Shown: positions 24,918-33,727 of the stretch, in pieces | Layout of the letters: each line of letters begins with the position of its first letter | How positions within the stretch are numbered: the stretch's first letter is position 1 | DNA from: Lachnospiraceae bacterium UBA2734 | GTDB taxonomy: Bacteria; Bacillota; Clostridia; Lachnospirales; Lachnospiraceae | Assembly: GCA_002353635.1 (NCBI GenBank) | Contig: DEKA01000012.1 | Coordinates: 111,452-149,429 of the forward strand | Length of the DNA stretch: 37,978 nt | Direction: 5' to 3' | Notes under the pieces: model-generated | What the model was told of the DNA's origin: nothing | The model's input: the letters and a program-made list of their open reading frames with translations, nothing else | Database searches by the model: none | Program-made: the position numbers and the translations under genes

Positions 24918-27900
24918 ATGTTAGCTATCAACATGAGTGATGTCATCAATGTGTTGACATCCATGCGGGCTTATCTGATCGCCATCGGTGTGATCATCGC
25001 AGCCGGCATCATCGTGAAGATCGCCGTCAGGAAGGTGCAGAAGCCGAAAAAGCGTCTGATCCGCGGGACGACGAGTATTGCGATGATTCTGGGTATCGTG
25101 ATCTGCGTCAATCTGATCTGCACAGGTCCTATGAGCACGATGCTCAGCCTTGTCACAGGCAAGGGTACGATCACGGAGGAGACCTCCGATGCGGCCAAGG
25201 ATCTGGCTGTAAAAATCGGTGAGGAGGGCATTGTCCTTCTGCAGAACAATGACAAGGAGCTGCCTCTGGCATCCGGGTCGAAGCTCAACGTCTTTGGATG
25301 GGCTTCCACGCAGCCCATTCTTGGCGGTGCAGGTTCAGGCGCTCTGAACGATGCTTATGAGAAGATGGGGCTCATTGAGAGTCTGAACGATGCAGGAATC
25401 GAGACAAACACAGAGCTCACGAAGTTCTACACGGATTACAAGGAGGACCGCCCGGAAGTCGGTATGTGGGCGCAGGACTGGACTCTTCCGGAGCCGGGTG
25501 TCAGCAAGTACAGTGACAGCCTGATGAGTGATGCGAAGTCGTTTTCCGATACAGCCATGATCATCATCAGCAGATCCGGCGGTGAGGGCGCAGACCTTCC
25601 CGATGATATGAATGCTGTTGTCGACGGCAGCTACAAGGACGGCACAACATACCGCGAGGCCACTTATGATGATACCCTCAATGATGGCAAGGACTGGGAT
25701 GAGGGCGATCACTACCTGCAGCTGGATAACCGCGAGGAGGATCTTGTTAAGCTCGTCTGTGAGAACTTTGACAACGTCATTCTTGTTTATAACGGCGCCA
25801 ATGCGTTCGAGCTGGGATTCGTGGAAGACTATCCGCAGATCAAGAGTGTCCTCTGGGCAGCAGGTATGGGACATGTCGGCATGACGGCCCTTGGCGAAAT
25901 CGTCACTGGCGAGGTAAACCCCTCCGGAAAGACGGTTGATACCTATGTCTACAATCTGAAGGATACGCCCTGGTGGAACAACTTCGGAGACTTCAACTAC
26001 ACGAATATGAAGGACTTCGAGTACACTTCGACCGGATTTACCGGAAAAGAATCAACGGCAGTACCTTCCTTCGTCAACTATGTGGAAGGCATCTATGTAG
26101 GGTATAAGTTCTACGAGACAGCATCTGCCGAGAAGTTGATCGATTACGACAAGACAGTCCAGTATCCGTTCGGATATGGTCTCTCTTACACGACGTTTGA
26201 CCAGAAGATGGGTGAACTGGGGGAGAGTGATGGAAAGATCTCCTTTAATGTCACAGTGACCAACACCGGCGACGTGGCCGGCAAGGATGTTGTTGAAGTC
26301 TATTACAATCCGCCGTACACAAACGGAGGAATTGAGAAGGCGAGCGCCAACCTGATCGCTTTCGAGAAGACAGATGTTATCCAGCCCGGAGATTCCCAGA
26401 CGGTAACTGTATCGTTCGACAGACAGGACATGGCTTCCTATGACGATCAGAACAACAGGTGCTATGTGCTGGAGAAGGGCGATTACATCATCAGCATCAA
26501 CTCCGATTCGCACGACATTCTGGATTCGAAGACATACACAGTTAAAGACACAGAGATTTACAACCAGGACAATAAGAGAGACAGCGACAAGACGGCGGCA
26601 GTTAACCAGTTCGATGATGTGGCAGGCGATGTGACCTATCTCTCGAGGAAAGATGGCTTTGCCAACTATAAGGAGGCGACAGCAGCACCTGCCAGCACAG
26701 AGCTTCCGGATCAGTATAAGAGCACTTTCTACAACATCAGCAACTACCTGACTGCTGAGGCAACTGCGGCAGATGAGGATCCTGATGCGCCTGAGATCAC
26801 AACCGGTGCAAAGAACGGCATTAAGCTGAAGGATCTTCGCGGTCTTGATAAGAATGATCCGAAGTGGGATTCCTTCATGGACCAGCTTACTCTGGATGAC
26901 ATGAATGCCCTGATCTCCCTCGGCGGATATCAGACAAATTCAGTGGCTTCCATCGGCAAGGTGCGTACCAATGACTGCGACGGACCTGCCTCCATCAACA
27001 ATAACTTTACCGGCGTTGGATCCATCGGCTTCCCTGTAGGCGTTGTAATCGCAGCAACATGGAACAAGGATCTCGCCAACCAGTTCGGCGACTCCATCGG
27101 CAAGATGGCAAATGAGATGGATGTGTCCGGCTGGTACGCACCGGCGATGAACACACACAGAACTGCATTTGCAGGCAGAAACTTCGAGTACTACTCGGAG
27201 GACGGCGTTCTCTCCGGCTATATGGCAGCGAATGCGATCAAGGGATGCCAGGACAATGGCGTATATGCCTATATGAAGCACTTCGCACTCAATGATCAGG
27301 AAGGTAACCGGTGCGACATGCTGATGACCTGGACGAATGAGCAGGCGATGCGCGAGATTTATCTAAAGCCTTTTGAGCTCTCTGTAAAGGATGGCGGCAG
27401 CAAGGCTGTGATGAGCTCGTTCAACTACATCGGCAACCGCTGGGCAGGCGGAGACAAGACTCTTCTTGATGCCGTGTTGCGCGATGAGTGGGGCTTTGAC
27501 GGCTTTGTCGAGACAGACTACTTCGGCGTATACGGCTACATGAGTGCCGACCAGGCCATCCGCAACGGCACAGATCTGATGCTCGTCAACTATCCTACAA
27601 AGACAAACGATGTGCAGTTCCGCGACACCAACGGTGCAAAGGAAGCGATGCGCACATCTGCAAAGAACATTCTGTACGTGGTTGTGAACAGCAGAGCTTA
27701 CGATCCCGCAAACCTGAACACAGGCCTGCCGGTTTGGATGTATATCATGATCGGCGCGGATGTGGTGATCGGAGCACTTCTCGTCTTCTGGTTCGTCATG
27801 AACATGAAGAGATATGGGAAGGACAAGGAAGCATTCGCGGCAGCGCAGGGTGCAGCGGCGAAGGCGGAAGCATCAAATCCTGCGGCAGCAGCGCCGGCAT

Positions 27901-27974
27901 CCGCAGAGGAAACAACAGCGAATGCACAGAGCAGTGCGGCAAAGGAGCAGAAGGACAGCGACACAGAGAAATGA
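24918..27974 (+). CDS. Membrane-anchored GH3 glycosidase with swapped domain order
   Basis: 1018 aa. Two N-terminal transmembrane segments (about 19-37 and 53-73) are followed by the GH3 C-terminal domain (about 85-415, ending with YPFGYGLSYTTF), a fibronectin-III-like domain (about 430-530), a Thr/Ala/Asp-rich linker (about 535-640) and then the GH3 barrel (about 640-910). The barrel has NRTH-like NTHRTAF, GRNFEYYSED, KHFALNDQE and the putative nucleophile Asp867 in FVETDYFG. A last transmembrane helix (about 935-960) precedes an Ala/Glu/Lys-rich cytosolic tail. The domain order is the reverse of the upstream GH3. Circularly swapped GH3 enzymes are known from Butyrivibrio and Ruminococcus, usually without these anchors. 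ATG follows GGGAGG. Likely works on glycans at the outer face of the membrane. Confidence 0.92.
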   Translation: MLAINMSDVINVLTSMRAYLIAIGVIIAAGIIVKIAVRKVQKPKKRLIRGTTSIAMILGIVICVNLICTGPMSTMLSLVTGKGTITEETSDAAKDLAVKIGEEGIVLLQNNDKELPLASGSKLNVFGWASTQPILGGAGSGALNDAYEKMGLIESLNDAGIETNTELTKFYTDYKEDRPEVGMWAQDWTLPEPGVSKYSDSLMSDAKSFSDTAMIIISRSGGEGADLPDDMNAVVDGSYKDGTTYREATYDDTLNDGKDWDEGDHYLQLDNREEDLVKLVCENFDNVILVYNGANAFELGFVEDYPQIKSVLWAAGMGHVGMTALGEIVTGEVNPSGKTVDTYVYNLKDTPWWNNFGDFNYTNMKDFEYTSTGFTGKESTAVPSFVNYVEGIYVGYKFYETASAEKLIDYDKTVQYPFGYGLSYTTFDQKMGELGESDGKISFNVTVTNTGDVAGKDVVEVYYNPPYTNGGIEKASANLIAFEKTDVIQPGDSQTVTVSFDRQDMASYDDQNNRCYVLEKGDYIISINSDSHDILDSKTYTVKDTEIYNQDNKRDSDKTAAVNQFDDVAGDVTYLSRKDGFANYKEATAAPASTELPDQYKSTFYNISNYLTAEATAADEDPDAPEITTGAKNGIKLKDLRGLDKNDPKWDSFMDQLTLDDMNALISLGGYQTNSVASIGKVRTNDCDGPASINNNFTGVGSIGFPVGVVIAATWNKDLANQFGDSIGKMANEMDVSGWYAPAMNTHRTAFAGRNFEYYSEDGVLSGYMAANAIKGCQDNGVYAYMKHFALNDQEGNRCDMLMTWTNEQAMREIYLKPFELSVKDGGSKAVMSSFNYIGNRWAGGDKTLLDAVLRDEWGFDGFVETDYFGVYGYMSADQAIRNGTDLMLVNYPTKTNDVQFRDTNGAKEAMRTSAKNILYVVVNSRAYDPANLNTGLPVWMYIMIGADVVIGALLVFWFVMNMKRYGKDKEAFAAAQGAAAKAEASNPAAAAPASAEETTANAQSSAAKEQKDSDTEK

Positions 27975-28047
27975 TGAACGGCTGATGCTGATTTTCAAAT
28001 GATGCATCCTGCCCGAATTGATCAGAAAAGAAAAGGCATTGATATGC

Positions 28048-28086
28048 AGAGGGCATGTCAGGGATTCCTGACATGCCCTCTTTTTA
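28048..28086 (+). terminator. Strong terminator after the membrane GH3
   Basis: AGAGGGCATGTCAGG (28048-28062), loop GATT, CCTGACATGCCCTCT (28067-28081), then a T run. Perfect 15-bp stem. Confidence 0.93.
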
Positions 28087-28220
28087 TACACCCTGCTGTA
28101 TAATGGGATGAAGAAGCAAAATGACAGATACAATATTTTCAGAGATTTGACAGGGCCTGGGGAAATGTCCCGTACTGACCCTGATTATTTCATTTGACGC
28201 CATGGGAGGCAGGCTGGGCA

Positions 28221-29498
28221 ATGGCTGCAGGCAGATGGTACAAACTGGACAATGCGGCGATCATTGTGCCGTGTTCGGCACACGGTTTTGACACGAGAGT
28301 GTTCCGGCTGAGCGCTGAGCTGACGGAGGAGGTGGATCCTTCGCTCCTTGCGCAGGCACTGAAGGAAACGGCACCGGAATTCCCGCACTTCAACTGTGCA
28401 CTCAGAAAAGGACTCTTCTGGTATTACCTTGACGGACTGGATGAGGAGCCCGCCTGTGAGGAGGACCACCTGCCTCCGATGAGTCCTCTCTATCTTCCTG
28501 GGCGGCGCAATCTTCTCTACCGTGTGACGTATTACCGGCGCCGCATCAACCTTGAGATGTTCCATGTGCTCGCAGACGGCACAGGTGCATTTGTCTTCCT
28601 GCAGAAGATTGTGACGCGCTACCTTGCGCTCCGGTACGGCCTGCAGCCGGAGAGTATCGCCCTCGAGGATTCCTCCAATGAGGAGAAGAGCGATGATGCC
28701 TTCGCGAGATACTACCAGAAGATGAAGTCGGATCAGCTCCATCAGATGACAAGCGTAAAGGCCTATCAGCTGCATGGTGAAGTGGATGCCAACCAGAACA
28801 ATCATATCGTGGAAGCGGTCGTCTCTGCATCCGAGATGAAGGAGGCGGCAAAGCGGGAGAAAACGACAATCGGTGTCCTGATCACTTCACTCTATATTCA
28901 GGCTGTTGTGGACGGAATGTCCGTCCGTGACCGGAGACGTCCCGTGGTCATCAGCGTTCCCGTGAATCTGCGCAATTTCTTCCCTTCTGAGACGGTGCGC
29001 AACTTCTTCGGCGTCATCAATATTTCCTATGATGCAAAGGAGTATGACGGAACCCTGGAGAGCATTCTTGATGCTGTGGCGGCACAGTTCAAGGGAAAAC
29101 TGGACCGCAGCAGCGTGGCGGCGGTCATGAATTCGTACTCAGGACTGACGGAGAATCTTCTTGTGAAGGCTGTTCCCCTCTTTTTGAAGGAACCGTGCAT
29201 CACCTGGTTTCTCTACAGATCACAAAAGGGGATCACGGCGACCATGTCCAACATTGGCAGCATTCATATGCCGGAGCAGATTGGCGGCTACATCGATCAC
29301 TTTGCGGCCTTCATGACGGCACCGAATATGCAGGTGACGATTGCAACTTATAAGGACAAGTTGTGCATCGGTTCCTGCAGCCGCTTTGTCAACCATGACG
29401 TGTGCCTGCGTCTGTATCGGCGGCTGACGCAAATGGGGCTGTCCGTCACGATTTCCACGAATGATTATGATCTGCCGGCGCAGAAAGAAGGCGAGTGA
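28221..29498 (+). CDS. HxxxDG acyltransferase (condensation / alcohol-acetyltransferase-like)
   Basis: 425-aa cytosolic protein of the CoA-dependent acyltransferase superfamily. The catalytic motif is H115-V-L-A-D-G120 (HVLADG, family HxxxDG). An N-terminal half (to about 200) and C-terminal half with VVISVPVNLRNFFP, FGVINISYD and TMSNIGSIHMP complete the two-lobed fold. The last fits the N-x-G/floor-loop region of such proteins. The acyl donor and acceptor cannot be read. Start is uncertain: ATG 28221 lies 12 bases after GGGAGG; a TTG at 28194 is in frame. A TATAAT at 28099-28104 could be its -10. The next gene starts 1 base after the stop, so translation is coupled. Confidence 0.8.
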   Translation: MAAGRWYKLDNAAIIVPCSAHGFDTRVFRLSAELTEEVDPSLLAQALKETAPEFPHFNCALRKGLFWYYLDGLDEEPACEEDHLPPMSPLYLPGRRNLLYRVTYYRRRINLEMFHVLADGTGAFVFLQKIVTRYLALRYGLQPESIALEDSSNEEKSDDAFARYYQKMKSDQLHQMTSVKAYQLHGEVDANQNNHIVEAVVSASEMKEAAKREKTTIGVLITSLYIQAVVDGMSVRDRRRPVVISVPVNLRNFFPSETVRNFFGVINISYDAKEYDGTLESILDAVAAQFKGKLDRSSVAAVMNSYSGLTENLLVKAVPLFLKEPCITWFLYRSQKGITATMSNIGSIHMPEQIGGYIDHFAAFMTAPNMQVTIATYKDKLCIGSCSRFVNHDVCLRLYRRLTQMGLSVTISTNDYDLPAQKEGE

Positions 29499-29499
29499 T

Positions 29500-30165
29500 A
29501 TGCAGTACTGTCCAAAATGCAGAATCTATATCCGCGGCAGGAAGAAGTGCTGTCCGCTCTGCCAGGGAAGGCTGGAGGATGATAATAAAGCAGAGGATTC
29601 ACCCTTCCCCGTGCTCCCTGTACCCCATGTGAGCGGCTACTCCTTTCTGAAAATAGCGACCTTCGCAGCCGTCGTTCTCATCGTCCTGATGGGCTTTATT
29701 GACTACGTGCTGCATGGGAGAAGTGCAGTGCCAAAGCTCGTTTCGCTGTGCGCTGTTCTGGCGGTGGGAGACCTGCATGTCGGCGCTTATTTTCGCAACA
29801 ACATTATGAAAATGGTGGTTGTGCAGGAATATATCGTGGCATTGATCACGATCGCGGCAGATCGGCTGACGGGAGGCTTTGGATGGTCGTTTGCGTGGAC
29901 CGTTCCCTGTCTCCTGACAGCGTCGGCGGCGACTATTGTGATCATCGGCAAGGCGATGCACAGAACATTTGAGACTTATGCAATTTATATTCTCTGGGCA
30001 GTGATCTTTTCACTGCTGCAGATTATTCCGATCAAGAAGGGCTGGAATCCGATGCCTCTTCCGGCCGTGATCAATATGTGCCTGATGTTTGTTTTTGCGG
30101 CGGGCATCGTTATTTTCAAAGGAAGAGAGATGAGGAATGCAGGAAAGAAATGGTTTAACTTCTGA
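29500..30165 (+). CDS. Zinc-ribbon membrane protein (DUF6320-like)
   Basis: 221 aa. The N-terminus is a short zinc ribbon with CxxC pairs at Cys4/Cys7 and Cys18/Cys21, followed after about 30 residues by about six hydrophobic segments to the end, with a Lys/Arg-rich C-terminal tail. I believe it belongs to the DUF6320 group, which I recall next to alcohol-acetyltransferase-like genes in Clostridia; this is memory, not a search. ATG 29500 follows AAGGCGAG and comes directly after the acyltransferase stop. The pectin-acetylesterase-like gene overlaps its 3' end by 29 bases, so the three genes are one translationally coupled unit. Function unknown. Confidence 0.75.
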   Translation: MQYCPKCRIYIRGRKKCCPLCQGRLEDDNKAEDSPFPVLPVPHVSGYSFLKIATFAAVVLIVLMGFIDYVLHGRSAVPKLVSLCAVLAVGDLHVGAYFRNNIMKMVVVQEYIVALITIAADRLTGGFGWSFAWTVPCLLTASAATIVIIGKAMHRTFETYAIYILWAVIFSLLQIIPIKKGWNPMPLPAVINMCLMFVFAAGIVIFKGREMRNAGKKWFNF

Positions 30166-31606
30166 GGTGCAGGGATCGCCTGAAAGGCATGAAAAGAATG
30201 CTGCAGGGAATGGGAAAACACTCAAAAGTGCAGATCCTGCGATAACTGCAGCGGGCACGGCGGCCGGACAACTGAGAAGAAAGCTGAGGATGAAGACCGG
30301 GCAGGTGATTAACCGCGCCGGAACAAGAATTGAAGGCTATATGGGCAGCTATGAGCAGATCCGCAATCCCGCGCCGGTTCTGCCGGGATTTGAGGCTTTT
30401 TCGGGCGCAGAAGGAGAGAAGAGGCCGCTCCTTAGTGCTGAACAGAAGAGAGCATATAATGCGATGCCGCGGTACATTCCTCTTGCGCAGACGTGGTACC
30501 GATATCCGATTCCTGGTGGGATGTCCGGCGATGGATCGGAGTTTCATCTTTATCTGAAAAAGGGCATCGTCAACAGGCTTGTTATCTTTCTTTCCGGAGG
30601 CGGGATGGCCTGGAACGGCTACACAGCGGCGCATCCGGTCACGGGTGCGGCGGTGGCTGGAAGAGAGCCGAACTACTATTGGAGTAATCTTCGCCCGTTC
30701 ACGCAGCTGATGAATATCAACATCGGCATCACCGAGGTCGGCAATGCGGCGAATCCGTTCGACGGCTGGAACTTCGCAGTGATCCCGTATTCCACGGGGG
30801 ATTTTCATGTGGGGGACGGGGCGTTTTTATATGCGGGAGATGGAAAGTTGTCGCCTGCAGAAGACATGCTGCCGCGTGCGGGAGAAGGATATTCTTCATA
30901 TATTGGGGATAAGAAAGAAGAAAAGGTGCTGTATTTTCATGGGCGCAGGAATATGGAACTCTCTCTCAGGGAAGTGAAGAGGTTCTTTCCGGCGCCGGAA
31001 AAGATTCTGCTGGCCGGCGATTCTGCCGGTGCATTTGCGGTGCCGACGGTGGCAGCAGACGTTGCAGACATTCTCTATTCGGACTGCAGGGATATCACGC
31101 TCTTCTCGGACAGCGCGGAGCTCCTCTGCAGAGACTGGACGGGGATTGTGCGCGATGTTTGGCAGGCCCCGGAAAGGTTCTGGAAGAATCTTCGCACGGG
31201 AAACCTCGCCTGTGACTGGTACAGGGATCTTCTTGGCACGCATCAGGGGCGCTTTCGCTGCCTCTATGCGAGCTCGACTCACGATTACCTGCTCAGCACT
31301 TTCTATAATGACCTGAATCACAAGAAATACGAGGATGACACAGCTGCCCGTGAGATGTATCACCGGCAGCTCCTGCCGATGCTGAAGGAACTGCGCGAGG
31401 TGGAGCCGGGCTTTGCTTTCTTTATCAATAACTGGCGAAATCCCCTGTTCACGATGGGAATGCCGGGTACGGTCCACACTGCGGTGCGGCAGCCTTTCTA
31501 TTATCAGGAACATCCGCTGGCGCCGAAGGGCACGACCATGGCGAAGTGGCTCGGGGATGCGGTGGATGGAAAAATGTATGATGTGGGGATGGAGCTGGTG
31601 CGATGA
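30137..31606 (+). CDS. Pectin acetylesterase / Notum-type serine hydrolase
   Basis: 489-aa alpha/beta hydrolase of the PAE/Notum family, enzymes that remove acetyl or acyl esters. Motifs seen: the oxyanion-side SGGGMAWNG, nucleophile Ser296 in AGDSAGAF, Asp in the SSTHDYLL segment and a late His in GTVHTAV, giving a Ser-Asp-His triad. There is no signal peptide; the first ~60 residues are charged and probably disordered, so the protein looks cytosolic, unlike most pectin acetylesterases. ATG 30137 follows GGAAGAGAG and overlaps the previous gene by 29 bases; ATG 30290 is an alternative that would drop the tail. The acyltransferase two genes upstream suggests an ester is made and removed in the same pathway. 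Confidence 0.82.
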   Translation: MQERNGLTSEVQGSPERHEKNAAGNGKTLKSADPAITAAGTAAGQLRRKLRMKTGQVINRAGTRIEGYMGSYEQIRNPAPVLPGFEAFSGAEGEKRPLLSAEQKRAYNAMPRYIPLAQTWYRYPIPGGMSGDGSEFHLYLKKGIVNRLVIFLSGGGMAWNGYTAAHPVTGAAVAGREPNYYWSNLRPFTQLMNINIGITEVGNAANPFDGWNFAVIPYSTGDFHVGDGAFLYAGDGKLSPAEDMLPRAGEGYSSYIGDKKEEKVLYFHGRRNMELSLREVKRFFPAPEKILLAGDSAGAFAVPTVAADVADILYSDCRDITLFSDSAELLCRDWTGIVRDVWQAPERFWKNLRTGNLACDWYRDLLGTHQGRFRCLYASSTHDYLLSTFYNDLNHKKYEDDTAAREMYHRQLLPMLKELREVEPGFAFFINNWRNPLFTMGMPGTVHTAVRQPFYYQEHPLAPKGTTMAKWLGDAVDGKMYDVGMELVR

Positions 31607-31622
31607 CACCGGCTCCTTTTTT
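31591..31622 (+). terminator. Terminator at the end of the acyltransferase operon
   Basis: GGAGCTGGTG (31591-31600), loop CGATGA, CACCGGCTCC (31607-31616), six T residues. The stem overlaps the last codons and stop of the hydrolase gene. Confidence 0.87.
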
Positions 31623-31839
31623 ATGAGGCTTCTGGCATGATTGTGGGTGCCATATCCTGCCTCTGACTACAATTAAATATTGAAAAAGCCATCCTGGGAC
31701 TTTGATCTTACCGTTACCTGGTATGCTCAAATATCAGGGTGCCACTTCCGAACCGAAAACCGAGAGCGGAGAAACCCGCTTAATCACTAGAGAAAGTGGC
31801 ATTTCCTACCCACATAGATGCCTGAAGAGTCAAATTTGC
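31623..31839. other. Non-coding gap with an unexplained dyad
   Basis: No gene is supported. The main structure is an 8-bp perfect outer stem, TGCCACTT (31740-31747) with AAGTGGCA (31794-31801), enclosing a 5-bp stem AGCGG (31765-31769) with CCGCT (31776-31780). It lies upstream of the promoter at 31840-31867, so it is not obviously part of the exporter leader. It matches no riboswitch class I recognise. Confidence 0.4.
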
Positions 31840-31867
31840 TTGCAATGTGAGGATTATGTGATATAGT
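31840..31867 (+). promoter_or_regulatory. Promoter for the MacAB-like operon
   Basis: TTGCAA (31840-31845), 16-base spacer, TATAGT (31862-31867) with an extended TGA just before the -10, 99 bases before the adaptor gene. Confidence 0.6.
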
Positions 31868-31966
31868 CTTCTGTATTAAACGTAATCATACAGTTGTGAT
31901 TCGGCGACAGTGCTGCTTCCATTCAGCAAGGTTTCAAGGTTATTCGTTTCAGGGGTCATCAGGTTG

Positions 31967-33559
31967 ATGAAAAAGAAAACAAAGACAATTCTCAAAACTG
32001 CTGTCATCGCGGCGGTGATCGCAGCTGCCGCAGGCGGGTTTTACGTGAAGGCGAAAAAGGACGCAGAGCCAAAGTATCAGAGCGTCCAGGTCCAAAAGGC
32101 AGACATCCGCGTGGATCACACATTCACGGGTACGGTTGCAGCGAAGGAGAAGCAGGACGTCATGTCCGCCATCTCCGGTGTGAAGATCACGGAAGTGGAC
32201 GTGAAAGAGGGCGATCAGGTTAAAAAAGGCGACGTGATTGCTAAACTTGACACCAGCTCACTCGATGAGCAGATCAAGGAAAAGGGTTCCACAATCGCGC
32301 AGACAGCAGCTTCCAATGCGATGCAGATCAAGCAGGCGCAGGCAGCCTATAACCATCTCAAATCCAACATCGATGACGGCCTCGACCAGAGCATCCAGTC
32401 CGCACAGGGCAGTGTGGACTCAGCCTATGCATCTCTTCTGAGCGCACTCAGGGCATATAATAACGAGGTCAGTCTCAATAATCAGCAATTATCCCAGACA
32501 ATTCTTTCTGCCATGCAGGGCGTCGATACAGCATATAACAGTCTGCGGAGCGCGGCGCTCTCCACGCAGCAGGCAAAGGATGCGCAGTCGCACGCGCGCG
32601 ATAAGGCTGATGATCAGGATGTCGAGTTCGATTCCTTCGACACGGATCAGCAGATTGACACCGCAAAGATGAATGAAGCCCAGGCACAGACGGCCTACGA
32701 TCAGGCGGTGACCAACTACAAGGCGGCCAAGATCAATGAAGAGAACAGCCTGACAAACCTCTATGATCAGCTCATCTCCGCGCAGAATTCCTATATTCAG
32801 GCTATTGACGGCTACAATGCAGCGGTGCGCAGCAATGATCAGCAACTGGAGAATGATCAGCTCTCGATTGAATCTGCCAAGGTCAACGCGAATGACACGA
32901 CCAGCCAGTACGAACTCGAAAACCTCAAGAAACAGAAGGACAACTACGTGATCACGGCGCCGATCAGCGGCGAGGTGACGAAGCTGAACGCAAAGGTCGG
33001 CAACATCACGGATATGACCAACACGACGAGCCTTGCAACGATCACGGATTACTCCACGATGAAGGTAGATATTCAGGTTGGCGAGTACGACGCGGCAACG
33101 CTCAAGGTCGGCGACAAGGTAAAAATAACGGTCTCTGCCCTCAAAAAGGACTACGACGGCACAGTGACACATATCGACAGAGAAGCGACAGTCAGCAACG
33201 GTGTCTCTTACTTCAATGCTGAGGTCAATTTCAAGGCCGATGAGACTGTAAAAGGCGGCATGAGCGCCGTAGTTACGCTCACGGTGACAGATCTGAAGAA
33301 GGTTCCTTCCCTTCCTGCAGAGGACATCATGACAGCAGACGACGGAACGTCTTATATCTATGTTCTCGGAAGCGATGGAAAGACCTATAACAGAAGAACC
33401 ATAGATACCGGTGCAACCGACGGCACCAACACGCAGATCAACAAGGGCGTGAAGGACGGCGAGACAGTATATTATGATCCTGCCTCTGTAGTTTCTTCTT
33501 CCTCTGATGACAGTGGTTATGATGAGGGAGATGGGGAAGACGCCGGGTATGCAGAATAA
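31967..33559 (+). CDS. HlyD/MacA-like ABC exporter adaptor
   Basis: 530 aa. One N-terminal transmembrane helix (about 8-28) anchors an extracytoplasmic adaptor: a split lipoyl-like domain (GVKITEVDVKEGDQVKKGDVIAKLD; then YVITAPISGEVTKLNAKVGNITD), between them a long Gln/Asn/Ala-rich helical hairpin (about 100-325), a beta-barrel (KVGDKVKITVSAL) and a membrane-proximal domain. It ends in a Ser/Asp/Gly/Glu-rich acidic tail. In Gram-positive cells such adaptors pair with MacB-type ATPase/permeases to export peptides or drugs. ATG 31967 follows CAGGTTG (weak site); upstream in-frame codons are less plausible. The ATPase and permease follow. Confidence 0.88.
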   Translation: MKKKTKTILKTAVIAAVIAAAAGGFYVKAKKDAEPKYQSVQVQKADIRVDHTFTGTVAAKEKQDVMSAISGVKITEVDVKEGDQVKKGDVIAKLDTSSLDEQIKEKGSTIAQTAASNAMQIKQAQAAYNHLKSNIDDGLDQSIQSAQGSVDSAYASLLSALRAYNNEVSLNNQQLSQTILSAMQGVDTAYNSLRSAALSTQQAKDAQSHARDKADDQDVEFDSFDTDQQIDTAKMNEAQAQTAYDQAVTNYKAAKINEENSLTNLYDQLISAQNSYIQAIDGYNAAVRSNDQQLENDQLSIESAKVNANDTTSQYELENLKKQKDNYVITAPISGEVTKLNAKVGNITDMTNTTSLATITDYSTMKVDIQVGEYDAATLKVGDKVKITVSALKKDYDGTVTHIDREATVSNGVSYFNAEVNFKADETVKGGMSAVVTLTVTDLKKVPSLPAEDIMTADDGTSYIYVLGSDGKTYNRRTIDTGATDGTNTQINKGVKDGETVYYDPASVVSSSSDDSGYDEGDGEDAGYAE

Positions 33560-33624
33560 TGGACGTTTGCTCCTGTAAGAGAGGGATTAATAAAATCTGA
33601 GTTGTGAAGCTGAGTAATTAATTT

Positions 33625-33645
33625 TACCCAGATTTTGCCTGGGTA
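33625..33645 (+). other. Small hairpin between adaptor and ATPase genes
   Basis: TACCCAG (33625-33631), 7-base loop, CTGGGTA (33639-33645), no T run. It may be an mRNA processing or stability element in the 168-base gap. Confidence 0.35.
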
Positions 33646-33727
33646 TTGATGCGAGAAGTCTGCTCTTTCTGGCTTGCGGTCACTGTGCACAGCAAGTCTG
33701 CTGAATGATAAATTTTGGAGTTGTCCG

